From positions 1 to 7,963 of the forward strand of contig CAJUMT010000162.1 of assembly GCA_910587495.1 (NCBI GenBank): a stretch of 7,963 bases of DNA, in the 5' to 3' direction. This DNA is from an uncultured Lachnospiraceae bacterium (GTDB lineage: Bacteria > Bacillota_A > Clostridia > Lachnospirales > Lachnospiraceae). Positions 1-5,172 of the stretch are shown one piece after another. The notes under the pieces are model-generated. The model was not told where the DNA came from, did not search any database, and saw nothing but the letters and a program-made list of their open reading frames with translations. The translations under genes and the position numbers were made by a program. Every line of letters starts with the position of its first letter. Position 1 is the first letter of the stretch.

Positions 1-525
1 GTTGTGGGGAAGAATTTCTTCGATATAGTCGTAACGGATGGACATGTATTTTTCTGTTTTTTTCAGCGCTTTGTAGATCTTTCGGACGGTCTCTTTGAGA
101 TAGTCCGTATTGCGGTCCTGCTTTAAGATAATCTTTTCCCAGTCCCATTGGTCCACATAGATGGAGTGGACATTGTCGGTGTCTTCATCCCTGCGGATGG
201 CGTTCATATCCGTATAGAGACCCTCTCCCACATGAAAACCATATTGTTTCAAGGCGTTCCTTTTCCATTTGGCGAGAGAATGGACGATTTCCACAGGACG
301 GTCGTTTTGCTCTTTGATGCCAAAAGAGACAGGCCGCTCTACGCCGTTTAAGTTATCGTTCAGACCGGATTCGGGACGGACGAACAAAGGCGCCGACACC
401 CTGAGCAGATAGAGCTGCTCAGATAAGGTCTGCTGAAAAAAATCTTTGACCGTCTTGATCGCGATCTGGGTATCGTACAGTGAAAGGTCGGAAGTATAGT
501 TCTCTGGTATGTATAGATGTTCCAT
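1..525 (-). CDS. asnA: Aspartate-ammonia ligase (AsnA), N-terminal 175 residues, cut by window edge
   Basis: AsnA makes asparagine from aspartate, ammonia and ATP in the cytoplasm, and is structurally related to class II aminoacyl-tRNA synthetases. Only the first 175 codons are present; the family is about 330 residues long, so the C-terminal half lies beyond position 1. Visible family signatures are HSLAKWKR (residues 82-89), GEGLYTDMNAIRRDED (100-115) and HSIYVDQWDWE (120-130), which line up closely with remembered E. coli AsnA. The ATG at 525-523 is preceded by GGAGGA with a spacer of 6-7 nt. A promoter lies in the 95-bp gap upstream, so the gene need not depend on the sigma/anti-sigma pair before it, although no terminator separates them. 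The reading frame is intact. Identification is very secure. Confidence 0.96.
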   Translation of the reverse strand, partial: MEHLYIPENYTSDLSLYDTQIAIKTVKDFFQQTLSEQLYLLRVSAPLFVRPESGLNDNLNGVERPVSFGIKEQNDRPVEIVHSLAKWKRNALKQYGFHVGEGLYTDMNAIRRDEDTDNVHSIYVDQWDWEKIILKQDRNTDYLKETVRKIYKALKKTEKYMSIRYDYIEEILPHN

Positions 526-580
526 TTTGTTTCCTCCGCAAAATTAATAACGGCGCGTATGGTAGGCGCGCTCTGCGTCT

Positions 581-609
581 ACTATACCATAAAAGACGAA
601 GGAGTGCAA
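581..609 (-). promoter_or_regulatory. Predicted promoter of asnA
   Basis: On the minus strand, TTGCAC (609-604) is separated by exactly 17 nt from TATAGT (586-581), giving a start near 574. The -10 matches consensus at five of six bases; the -35 is weaker (three of six). The leader of about 50 nt contains a short GC-rich inverted pair (GCGCG 553-557, CGCGC 567-571). It is too short for a T-box or similar riboswitch. Confidence 0.6.
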
Positions 610-620
610 AAGATAAAAGT

Positions 621-1376
621 TTATTTTTTTAGTTCTATTTTAAGGCCGGAAAATGCATCCGCCATGGGCGTAAGGAGAAGTTTTAAAGACTGCGTATTTC
701 CGTCTTTTAAACTAACCAGGACGTCGATGGAAAAAGGCTCTGCGATGGCGTTCTCGCCGTCTTTCGTGAACCAGAACTCGATACCGGTACACTGGTCCGC
801 CTGTGCTTCATAGGGAACCGTATATTCATTTCCGACCAGCTGTACGATGTGGCAGATGTCTTCATTACTGGGTTTAAGGCTGCGGATATAGTCGTATTGT
901 GCAAGTTCATCTGCCGGAATCGTTTTGTTCAGGACAAAATAGCAGGGAACATCTCCGATATCCTCTTTTCTCACAGGCATATCCAGGCAGCGGTAGGTGA
1001 TCGATTCGATTCCCTCACCTGTACATTCCAGCCACAGATCATAATTGATACAGCCTTTTTCGGTATCGCTGGAGGCCATTTTATATAAAGGCTCGGCGGT
1101 GTAGCGGATGGACGCTTCTTCTCCGGGCAGCAGCGTACTTTCAGATTCAGCTGCGTGGACAGTGATGGAGAAACCCTCCTTTTGTCCGGGTATGGACGGA
1201 CTCCACAGGACGGCGGACAAAAGCGCAAGTATAAGGACGGCGGCTGCAAGATGCGGCAGAGTATGGCGACGCCTTATTGACTGCGCGGGACTGTGTTCTT
1301 CATGTATGTCTTTTATAAGTTTTTCCTGATCTGCATGAATGTCGTCCATGACTTTGATATAATCGTTTAAATTCAT
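621..1376 (-). CDS. Single-pass membrane protein, probable anti-sigma factor for the adjacent ECF sigma factor
   Basis: This 251-residue protein has a short charged cytoplasmic N-terminus (about 1-37), a basic stop RRRH, one hydrophobic helix (about 41-59) and a large exported domain (about 60-251). The topology and its place directly after an ECF sigma gene are typical of anti-sigma factors: the N-terminus would hold the sigma factor at the membrane and the outer domain would sense a signal. The sigma stop (TGA, 1379-1377) abuts this ATG (1376-1374), and its ribosome binding site GGGAGGT (1390-1384) lies inside the sigma gene, so translation is probably coupled. The outer domain has six cysteines (109, 118, 130, 145, 175, 196). 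I do not recognise a named domain there. It shows neither the zinc-binding HxxxCxxC motif of ZAS-type anti-sigma factors nor any enzyme signature. The function is inferred from position and topology. Confidence 0.75.
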   Translation of the reverse strand: MNLNDYIKVMDDIHADQEKLIKDIHEEHSPAQSIRRRHTLPHLAAAVLILALLSAVLWSPSIPGQKEGFSITVHAAESESTLLPGEEASIRYTAEPLYKMASSDTEKGCINYDLWLECTGEGIESITYRCLDMPVRKEDIGDVPCYFVLNKTIPADELAQYDYIRSLKPSNEDICHIVQLVGNEYTVPYEAQADQCTGIEFWFTKDGENAIAEPFSIDVLVSLKDGNTQSLKLLLTPMADAFSGLKIELKK

Positions 1377-1856
1377 TCAAGATACCTCCCATTCTTTTCT
1401 GAGTTTTTTCCTTGCGCGGTGAAGCCTTGACTGCACAGTGCTTTCTTTTAGATGTAAAAGCTCCCCGATTTCCCGGACGGACAGTTGTTCATAATAGTAA
1501 AGATGAATGACGATCCGGTATTTACCCGGAAGCTCCATGACCAGATCAAAGAGATCATGCTGTTCTCGGATGCCTGACGGATGGATTTCTTCTAAGGACA
1601 CCCGCCGCTTGTTCCAGACGCTTCGGTGATATTTTCTGCACTCATTTATGGTCACCCGGAGCAGCCAGGCTTTTTTATGTTCGCTGTCATGGAACAAGGT
1701 GGAGTCTGTCAGATATTTCAAAAACACATCCTGCAAAATATCTTCCGCCGCCGTTTTGTTCGCCGTATAAGACAGGGCGGTTCTGAACAGCATATCCGAA
1801 AGCTCCCGCACCGTCTCTGTGATTTCCTGGTCCGTGCGCGTTTTTTCTTTTTCCAT
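1377..1856 (-). CDS. RNA polymerase ECF-type sigma factor
   Basis: This 159-residue protein has the two domains of an ECF (group 4) sigma factor. Sigma region 2, which binds the -10 element and core polymerase, spans about 17-83 and includes AAEDILQDVF (36-45) and the AWLLRVTINECRKYHR segment. Sigma region 4, which binds the -35 element, spans about 104-154, with the helix-turn-helix at LSVREIGELLHLKESTVQSR (125-144). ECF sigmas direct polymerase to stress or envelope regulons and usually activate their own operon. The ATG at 1856-1854 is preferred because GGAGG lies 5 nt upstream. An in-frame GTG at 1859-1857 is only 2 nt from that site and would add one residue. The gene forms a two-gene unit with the membrane protein downstream. 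The class is secure; the stimulus and regulon cannot be read from the sequence. Confidence 0.93.
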   Translation of the reverse strand: MEKEKTRTDQEITETVRELSDMLFRTALSYTANKTAAEDILQDVFLKYLTDSTLFHDSEHKKAWLLRVTINECRKYHRSVWNKRRVSLEEIHPSGIREQHDLFDLVMELPGKYRIVIHLYYYEQLSVREIGELLHLKESTVQSRLHRARKKLRKEWEVS

Positions 1857-1872
1857 CACTTCCTCCTTTCTG

Positions 1873-1904
1873 CCTGTCTTTAACTATAACATCCCTTAGA
1901 CAGG
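1873..1904 (-). promoter_or_regulatory. Inverted repeat over the putative sigma-operon start region
   Basis: CCTGTCT (1873-1879) and AGACAGG (1898-1904) form a perfect 7-bp inverted repeat with an 18-nt spacer. Near its centre on the minus strand is TATAGT (1888-1883), a good -10 element about 27 nt before the sigma start codon. No convincing -35 hexamer lies 17 nt upstream (TATTTT). The promoter may therefore be activator-dependent or read by a different sigma factor, possibly the encoded one. The repeat could be an operator. This is inference only. Confidence 0.35.
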
Positions 1905-1951
1905 AAAAATATTGCACTTTATTCAAATTTTTTTATGGCAGTGAAAAACTA

Positions 1952-1980
1952 TTGTCTTATCAAAAAAAATAAATTACAAT
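1952..1980 (+). promoter_or_regulatory. Predicted promoter for the repeat leader and the phospholipase C-like gene
   Basis: TTGTCT (1952-1957) and TACAAT (1975-1980) are separated by exactly 17 nt in an AT-rich stretch, matching sigma-A consensus at four and five of six bases. Transcription would start near 1987, about 20 nt before the tandem repeats. Both repeats would then lie inside a 5' leader of about 258 nt. Confidence 0.6.
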
Positions 1981-2028
1981 ATAGAGTACAGTGACAAAAT
2001 AAAATTCGGAACTTAAAAACAGCGAAAG

Positions 2029-2108
2029 CCCGGACAGTACACAAATCGATTTACAGGCGCATGCATTTGGCGGCTGGAAATTGATTTAGAGACCGTGTGC
2101 TGGGAGGG
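2029..2108 (+). promoter_or_regulatory. Predicted long hairpin in repeat copy 1 (candidate structured RNA)
   Basis: Pairing found by eye, from the outside in: CCC 2029-2031 with GGG 2106-2108; a GGA/GGA purine internal loop; CAGTACAC 2035-2042 with GTGTGCTG 2095-2102 (one U-G pair); a 7-nt bulge at 2088-2094; AAATCGATTT 2043-2052 with AAATTGATTT 2078-2087 (one G-U pair); CAG 2054-2056 with CTG 2074-2076; CGC 2058-2060 with GCG 2070-2072; and a 9-nt loop. Both wobble pairs are G-U only in plus-strand RNA and would be A-C mismatches in minus-strand RNA. This favours an RNA read in the direction of the downstream gene. The function is unknown. Confidence 0.55.
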
Positions 2109-2135
2109 GTGGAGCGGAACTTAAGACAGCGAAAG

Positions 2136-2215
2136 CCCGGACAGTACACAAATCGATTTACAGACGCATGCATCTGGCGGCTGGAAATTGATTTAGGGGA
2201 CGTGTACTGGGAGGG
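2136..2215 (+). promoter_or_regulatory. Predicted long hairpin in repeat copy 2 (candidate structured RNA)
   Basis: The architecture is the same as in copy 1: CCC 2136-2138 with GGG 2213-2215; CAGTACAC 2142-2149 with GTGTACTG 2202-2209 (now fully Watson-Crick); a 7-nt bulge at 2195-2201; AAATCGATTT 2150-2159 with AAATTGATTT 2185-2194; CAG 2161-2163 with CTG 2181-2183; CGC 2165-2167 with GCG 2177-2179; and a 9-nt loop at 2168-2176. Every base that differs from copy 1 within the hairpin lies in the bulge, the loop or an unpaired position, or swaps a U-G pair for U-A. The hairpin ends 29 nt before the start codon and does not cover the ribosome binding site. Confidence 0.55.
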
Positions 2216-2244
2216 GTGGAGCGGAACTTAAATAGGAGGCTTTC

Positions 2245-3045
2245 ATGCCGGCAATTTACGCACATTATATATTTGGCAAAAGAGTATACGCGGCTCTTCC
2301 TGCCAGTGAAAAACGCATAATAAAGAAAGGAAAAGACGCATTTCTTTTGGGCCTGCACGGCCCGGATCTTCTTTTCTATTACTATCCGGTCTGCAAAAAC
2401 CGGATCAATCAGTCCGGCGTGCAGATGCACAAAGAGCTTGCGGCTGATTTTTTTGAAAAGGGGAGAATGCTTTTTAAGGAGGACAAAGATCCTGTCCTTC
2501 GCGCTTATCTGTACGGTTTTTTGTGTCATTTTATTCTTGACAGTGAATGCCACTCTTATATAAATTCGTACATAAAAGAACACGACGTAGGCCATCTGGC
2601 GATAGAGACAGAATTTGACCGCTATCTGATGAAGCTTGGCGGGCATGACCCTCTTACCTATATACCTGTACATCATCTGATCAGCCGTGTACACACCCGA
2701 AGACAGATTTCCCGGATCTTAGAGACTGTATCCCCAGGGCAGGTGGGAGCGTGTATCCGCACCTTTCGCAGGGTCATCACGTTTTTTATATGCAGGAAAC
2801 CGGAGAAAAGATGGCTTTTAAGATGCCTGTCCAAAGTCGCCGGACAGGACAGACAGATCGGCGGGCTGATTATGGACGGGCAGGTCCATCCCGAATGCCG
2901 GGAAAGCAATCGTTTTCTTATGAGGCGCTTAGGTCTGTCAGTCCGGCTTGCGTCGGAAGAAATACAAAAATACAGCCACGCAATGGACGAAGGCGGACTT
3001 TTATCTGTCAGGCTTTATAGAAATTATGAGGAGGAAGAAAACTGA
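2245..3045 (+). CDS. Zinc-dependent phospholipase C-family protein, cytoplasmic form
   Basis: This 266-residue protein resembles the zinc-dependent phospholipase C / S1-P1 nuclease fold (zn_dep_PLPC family). Members with known function hydrolyse phospholipid head groups using three zinc ions. Candidate metal ligands occur in family order: H7, D41 (in HGPD, 38-41), H62, H95 and D99 (HxxxD), H103, H117 and E121 (HxxxE). The H-x3-D and H-x3-E spacings match those of Bacillus cereus PLC as I recall them. There is no signal peptide, so the processed N-terminal Trp that binds zinc in secreted PLC cannot form. The protein probably acts inside the cell, and its substrate is unknown. The ATG at 2245 has TAGGAGG 6-7 nt upstream. 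It lies alone behind the tandem-repeat leader, diverges from the sigma operon and converges on the histidinol-phosphatase. The C-terminal third (about 150-266) is basic and lacks motifs I know. Confidence 0.8.
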   Translation: MPAIYAHYIFGKRVYAALPASEKRIIKKGKDAFLLGLHGPDLLFYYYPVCKNRINQSGVQMHKELAADFFEKGRMLFKEDKDPVLRAYLYGFLCHFILDSECHSYINSYIKEHDVGHLAIETEFDRYLMKLGGHDPLTYIPVHHLISRVHTRRQISRILETVSPGQVGACIRTFRRVITFFICRKPEKRWLLRCLSKVAGQDRQIGGLIMDGQVHPECRESNRFLMRRLGLSVRLASEEIQKYSHAMDEGGLLSVRLYRNYEEEEN

Positions 3046-3046
3046 T

Positions 3047-3077
3047 AAGAGATGGTGCTTTTAAAGCCCCATCTCTT
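3047..3077. terminator. Hairpin between convergent genes, likely bidirectional terminator
   Basis: AAGAGATGG (3047-3055) pairs with CCATCTCTT (3069-3077). Inside, GCTTT (3057-3061) pairs with AAAGC (3063-3067) around a T/C mismatch. The stem starts 2 nt after the phospholipase C-like stop codon and contains the last codons and stop of the opposing gene. A T-run follows only weakly on the minus strand (GTTTTC) and is absent on the plus strand, so termination strength is uncertain. Confidence 0.55.
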
Positions 3078-3867
3078 CCGGTTGTCTGTTATGAAAGATA
3101 AAATAAGACGTAAATCCACATTCTTTTAAAAGCTTTACCACCCGGTCAAATTTATATCCCAGATATTGCGGTTCATGGGCGTCGGACCCCAATGTCACGA
3201 TTCTGCCGCCCAGTTCCCGGTATCTTAAAATGATGGCTTTATAGGGGTTTGGCATCCCCAGACCGTATTTATATCCGCCGGTGTTCACTTCGATTCCGAT
3301 ATCTTTTTTGATCAGCAGTTTTAAGATCTCGTCTATGATTTCCCTGAATTTTTCATATGTATAATAACGGTTCTGATTAGGGCCATAACGTACCACATAA
3401 TCCAGATGCCCAAACACGTCGAAGTTGGAATAGGCCGCCAGGTTTTGCAGGATACATTCAAAATATTCCAAATAGGCTTCGTCTTCGCTTCTTCCTTCAA
3501 AATAAGAAGGAAAATACGGGTCTTTGCAATGGACCAGGTGGATGGAACCGATGACAAAGTCAAAGGAATGGGAGAAAATAAGGTTGTGATGTTTTTTGCT
3601 CAGATAAGGCTGCAGCCCCAGCTCTACGCCGATGGCGAGATCAATCTGCTCGTGGTATTGTTCCTTTAAAATTAAAAGACGTTTAAAATACTCCTTTGGA
3701 TCAAATTCAAAGAATATGCCGCCCTCCGTGTAGTCGTAGTCAATATGATCTGTCAGGCACAGATGCCGGATACCCTGGGCTGCGGCTTTCTCGATCATTG
3801 TTTCCGGCGGAATGCTGCAGTCCCCGGAGAAGGAAGTATGCACATGGTAGTCAGATAGGATCTTCAA
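3061..3867 (-). CDS. hisJ: Histidinol-phosphatase, PHP family (HisJ/HisK type)
   Basis: This enzyme removes phosphate from histidinol phosphate, the penultimate step of histidine synthesis, using a PHP-type metal site. At 268 residues it has the usual family length. Metal-site residues are in canonical order: H8 and H10 (DYHVH), D40 and H41 (TDH), E82 (GVE), H110 (GSIH), H154 (GHLD), and D229 and H231 (GSDAH). The start is TTG at 3867-3865, with AGGAGG 8 nt upstream. The first in-frame ATG is codon 24 and would delete the H8/H10 metal ligands, so TTG is well supported. It has its own promoter and stands alone, with no other his gene in the window. PHP phosphatases with other phosphoester substrates share this fold, so the substrate is probable rather than certain. 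Confidence 0.85.
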   Translation of the reverse strand: MKILSDYHVHTSFSGDCSIPPETMIEKAAAQGIRHLCLTDHIDYDYTEGGIFFEFDPKEYFKRLLILKEQYHEQIDLAIGVELGLQPYLSKKHHNLIFSHSFDFVIGSIHLVHCKDPYFPSYFEGRSEDEAYLEYFECILQNLAAYSNFDVFGHLDYVVRYGPNQNRYYTYEKFREIIDEILKLLIKKDIGIEVNTGGYKYGLGMPNPYKAIILRYRELGGRIVTLGSDAHEPQYLGYKFDRVVKLLKECGFTSYFIFHNRQPEEMGL

Positions 3868-3906
3868 CGTCTTTTCCTCCTGTGTAAGAAAATAAATCCA
3901 TCTTAC

Positions 3907-3935
3907 ATCATAAGCTAAAATTCATTGCAAGTAAA
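3907..3935 (-). promoter_or_regulatory. Predicted promoter of the histidinol-phosphatase gene
   Basis: On the minus strand, TTTACT (3935-3930) and TATGAT (3912-3907) are separated by 17 nt. The -10 matches five of six consensus bases and the -35 four of six. The start would be near 3900, giving a leader of about 33 nt. It is divergent from the gap promoter, and the two -35 elements are about 31 bp apart. Confidence 0.55.
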
Positions 3936-3966
3936 GAAAAAAATGTAGATTCTTTGTGATTGGGTA

Positions 3967-3995
3967 TTGATATTTTCTGGGAAATTGGGTAAAAT
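3967..3995 (+). promoter_or_regulatory. Predicted strong promoter of gap
   Basis: TTGATA (3967-3972) and TAAAAT (3990-3995) are separated by exactly 17 nt. Each matches sigma-A consensus well (four and five of six). Transcription would start near 4002, about 83 nt before the gap ATG and just upstream of a 12-bp inverted repeat. Confidence 0.75.
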
Positions 3996-4008
3996 AGGTA
4001 ACGGTTGA

Positions 4009-4045
4009 TGTACTTTTAACAGGCATAGTAAGAGTTAAAAGTACA
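4009..4045 (+). promoter_or_regulatory. Perfect 12-bp inverted repeat in the gap leader (operator or 5' mRNA hairpin)
   Basis: TGTACTTTTAAC (4009-4020) and GTTAAAAGTACA (4034-4045) are exact reverse complements separated by 13 nt. The repeat begins about 7 nt after the predicted transcription start. It could be a repressor operator, or a stem near the 5' end that stabilises an abundant mRNA. It has no U-run after it, so it is not an obvious terminator. It does not match the sites I remember for CggR, Rex or CcpA. Confidence 0.7.
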
Positions 4046-4084
4046 AAAATATTATTATATTCAACTTTGAGGAGGAATTGTGAT

Positions 4085-5098
4085 ATGGCAGTAAAAGTAG
4101 CAATCAATGGTTTCGGACGTATTGGTCGTCTTGCGTTCAGGCAGATGTTTGGCGCAGAGGGTTATGAGGTAGTTGCAATCAACGACCTGACTTCCCCGAA
4201 GATGCTGGCACACTTATTAAAGTATGATTCTTCACAGGGCAAATATGCGCTGGCTGATACTGTATCCTCTACAGAGGATTCCATTATTGTCGATGGAAAA
4301 GAGATCAAGATTTATGCAATGGCAAAGGCTGAGGAGCTTCCCTGGGGACAGATCGGCGTTGATGTTGTTCTGGAGTGTACAGGCTTCTATACTTCCAAAG
4401 ACAAAGCATCCGCTCATATCAAAGCAGGCGCTAAGAAAGTCGTTATCTCCGCACCGGCAGGAAATGATCTTCCGACCATCGTTTACAATGTAAACCATAC
4501 TACTTTGACCAAAGAAGACACCGTAATCTCCGCAGCATCCTGTACGACCAACTGTCTCGCTCCGATGGCAAAGGCATTAAACGACCTTGCTCCGATCGAG
4601 TCCGGTATCATGTGTACAATCCATGCTTATACAGGCGATCAGATGCCTCTTGACGGCCCGCAGAGAAAAGGTGATCTGAGAAGATCCCGTGCGGCTGCAA
4701 TCAATATCGTTCCCAACAGTACTGGTGCAGCAAAGGCTATCGGCCTTGTTATTCCGGAGCTGAACGGCAAACTGATCGGCGCGGCACAGCGTGTTCCGAC
4801 CCCGACAGGTTCCACCACTCTGCTTTTCGCAGTTGTGAACAAATCCGTGACCAAAGACGAGATCAATGCAGCTATGAAAGCAGCGCAGACCGAGTCCTAT
4901 GGCTACACTGAGGATGAAATTGTATCCAGTGATATCGTTGGTATGAGATACGGTTCTCTGTTCGACGCTACGCAAACTATGGTTTCCCCGCTTCCGGACG
5001 GAAAGACTCAGGTTGAGGTTGTATCCTGGTACGACAATGAGAACTCTTATGTATCTCAGATGGTCCGCACGATTAAATACTTTGCGGAACTTGCATAA
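4085..5098 (+). CDS. gap: Glyceraldehyde-3-phosphate dehydrogenase, type I
   Basis: This cytoplasmic enzyme oxidises glyceraldehyde-3-phosphate with phosphate and NAD+ to 1,3-bisphosphoglycerate in glycolysis. It is 337 residues, the normal length. The Rossmann motif INGFGRIGR is at 7-15, D34 in AIND favours NAD over NADP, the catalytic C153 lies in ASCTTNC (151-157) with H180 as partner base, RKGDLRR spans 194-200, and WYDNENSY is at 315-322. The ATG at 4085 has AGGAGGA 8 nt upstream. An in-frame TTG at 4067 precedes that site and is rejected. The gene has a strong promoter, a leader inverted repeat and its own terminator, so a monocistronic transcript plus readthrough into pgk is likely. 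No cggR-type repressor gene precedes it. Confidence 0.97.
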   Translation: MAVKVAINGFGRIGRLAFRQMFGAEGYEVVAINDLTSPKMLAHLLKYDSSQGKYALADTVSSTEDSIIVDGKEIKIYAMAKAEELPWGQIGVDVVLECTGFYTSKDKASAHIKAGAKKVVISAPAGNDLPTIVYNVNHTTLTKEDTVISAASCTTNCLAPMAKALNDLAPIESGIMCTIHAYTGDQMPLDGPQRKGDLRRSRAAAINIVPNSTGAAKAIGLVIPELNGKLIGAAQRVPTPTGSTTLLFAVVNKSVTKDEINAAMKAAQTESYGYTEDEIVSSDIVGMRYGSLFDATQTMVSPLPDGKTQVEVVSWYDNENSYVSQMVRTIKYFAELA

Positions 5099-5114
5099 AA
5101 TATTTATTAGACCT

Positions 5115-5149
5115 AAAAAGGTCCGGTCTTTGGGGCCGGATCTTTTTTT
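5115..5149 (+). terminator. Intrinsic terminator between gap and pgk
   Basis: GGTCCGG (5120-5126) pairs with CCGGATC (5136-5142) with one G-U pair across a 9-nt loop. Seven T's follow (5143-5149), and an A-run (5115-5119) precedes and can extend the stem. It is a textbook structure placed 16 nt after the gap stop and 23 nt before the pgk ATG. It probably sets pgk-tpiA expression below gap. Confidence 0.85.
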
Positions 5150-5172
5150 CATGATTGAAAGGAGTTCGATTC

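Larger units (their letters stand above)
2007..2231 (+). repeat. Two tandem copies of a ~107-bp repeat plus a 10-bp partial third copy
   Basis: Copy 1 is 2007-2114 (108 bp) and copy 2 is 2115-2221 (107 bp). A further CGGAACTTAA at 2222-2231 repeats the first ten bases of the unit. By hand alignment the copies differ by seven substitutions and one single-base indel (about 93% identical). The array fills most of the gap between the divergent sigma operon and the phospholipase C-like gene, and it ends directly before the latter's ribosome binding site. I find no convincing ORF, terminal inverted repeats or transposase signature in it. I do not recognise the family. It could be a duplicated cis-acting RNA or an intergenic palindromic repeat element. 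Confidence 0.93.

Noticed and set aside
526..620. Possible riboswitch or T-box leader for asnA.
   Set aside because: The predicted leader is only about 50 nt with one short GC-rich stem, and no T-box or other known leader motif is visible.
2007..2016. GGAACTT at the start of each repeat resembles the -35 element of some ECF sigma promoters.
   Set aside because: No matching ECF-type -10 (TCTAA or CGTC-like) lies at the right distance in any of the three occurrences, so the likeness is probably chance.
2007..2221. CRISPR-like array.
   Set aside because: There are only two long units, near-identical throughout, with no short repeat/variable spacer alternation.
1905..2231. Insertion sequence or MITE as the source of the repeat region.
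   Set aside because: No transposase fragment, clear terminal inverted repeats at the unit ends or target-site duplications were found. The tandem head-to-tail layout also does not fit a simple MITE.
2158..2694. Long minus-strand open frame across the repeat and the start of the phospholipase C-like gene.
   Set aside because: It lies antisense to a gene with clear family motifs and a good ribosome binding site, and it has no recognisable domain of its own.
5091..5119. TTGCAT and TAAAAA with a 17-nt spacer as a possible pgk promoter whose transcript would start inside the terminator stem.
   Set aside because: Only three and four consensus matches. The idea is attractive, since it would bypass the terminator, but the sequence support is too weak to annotate.
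4577..5152. Minus-strand open frame of 191 codons opposite gap.
   Set aside because: It is antisense to a highly conserved gene and includes the terminator; there is no sign of a real protein.
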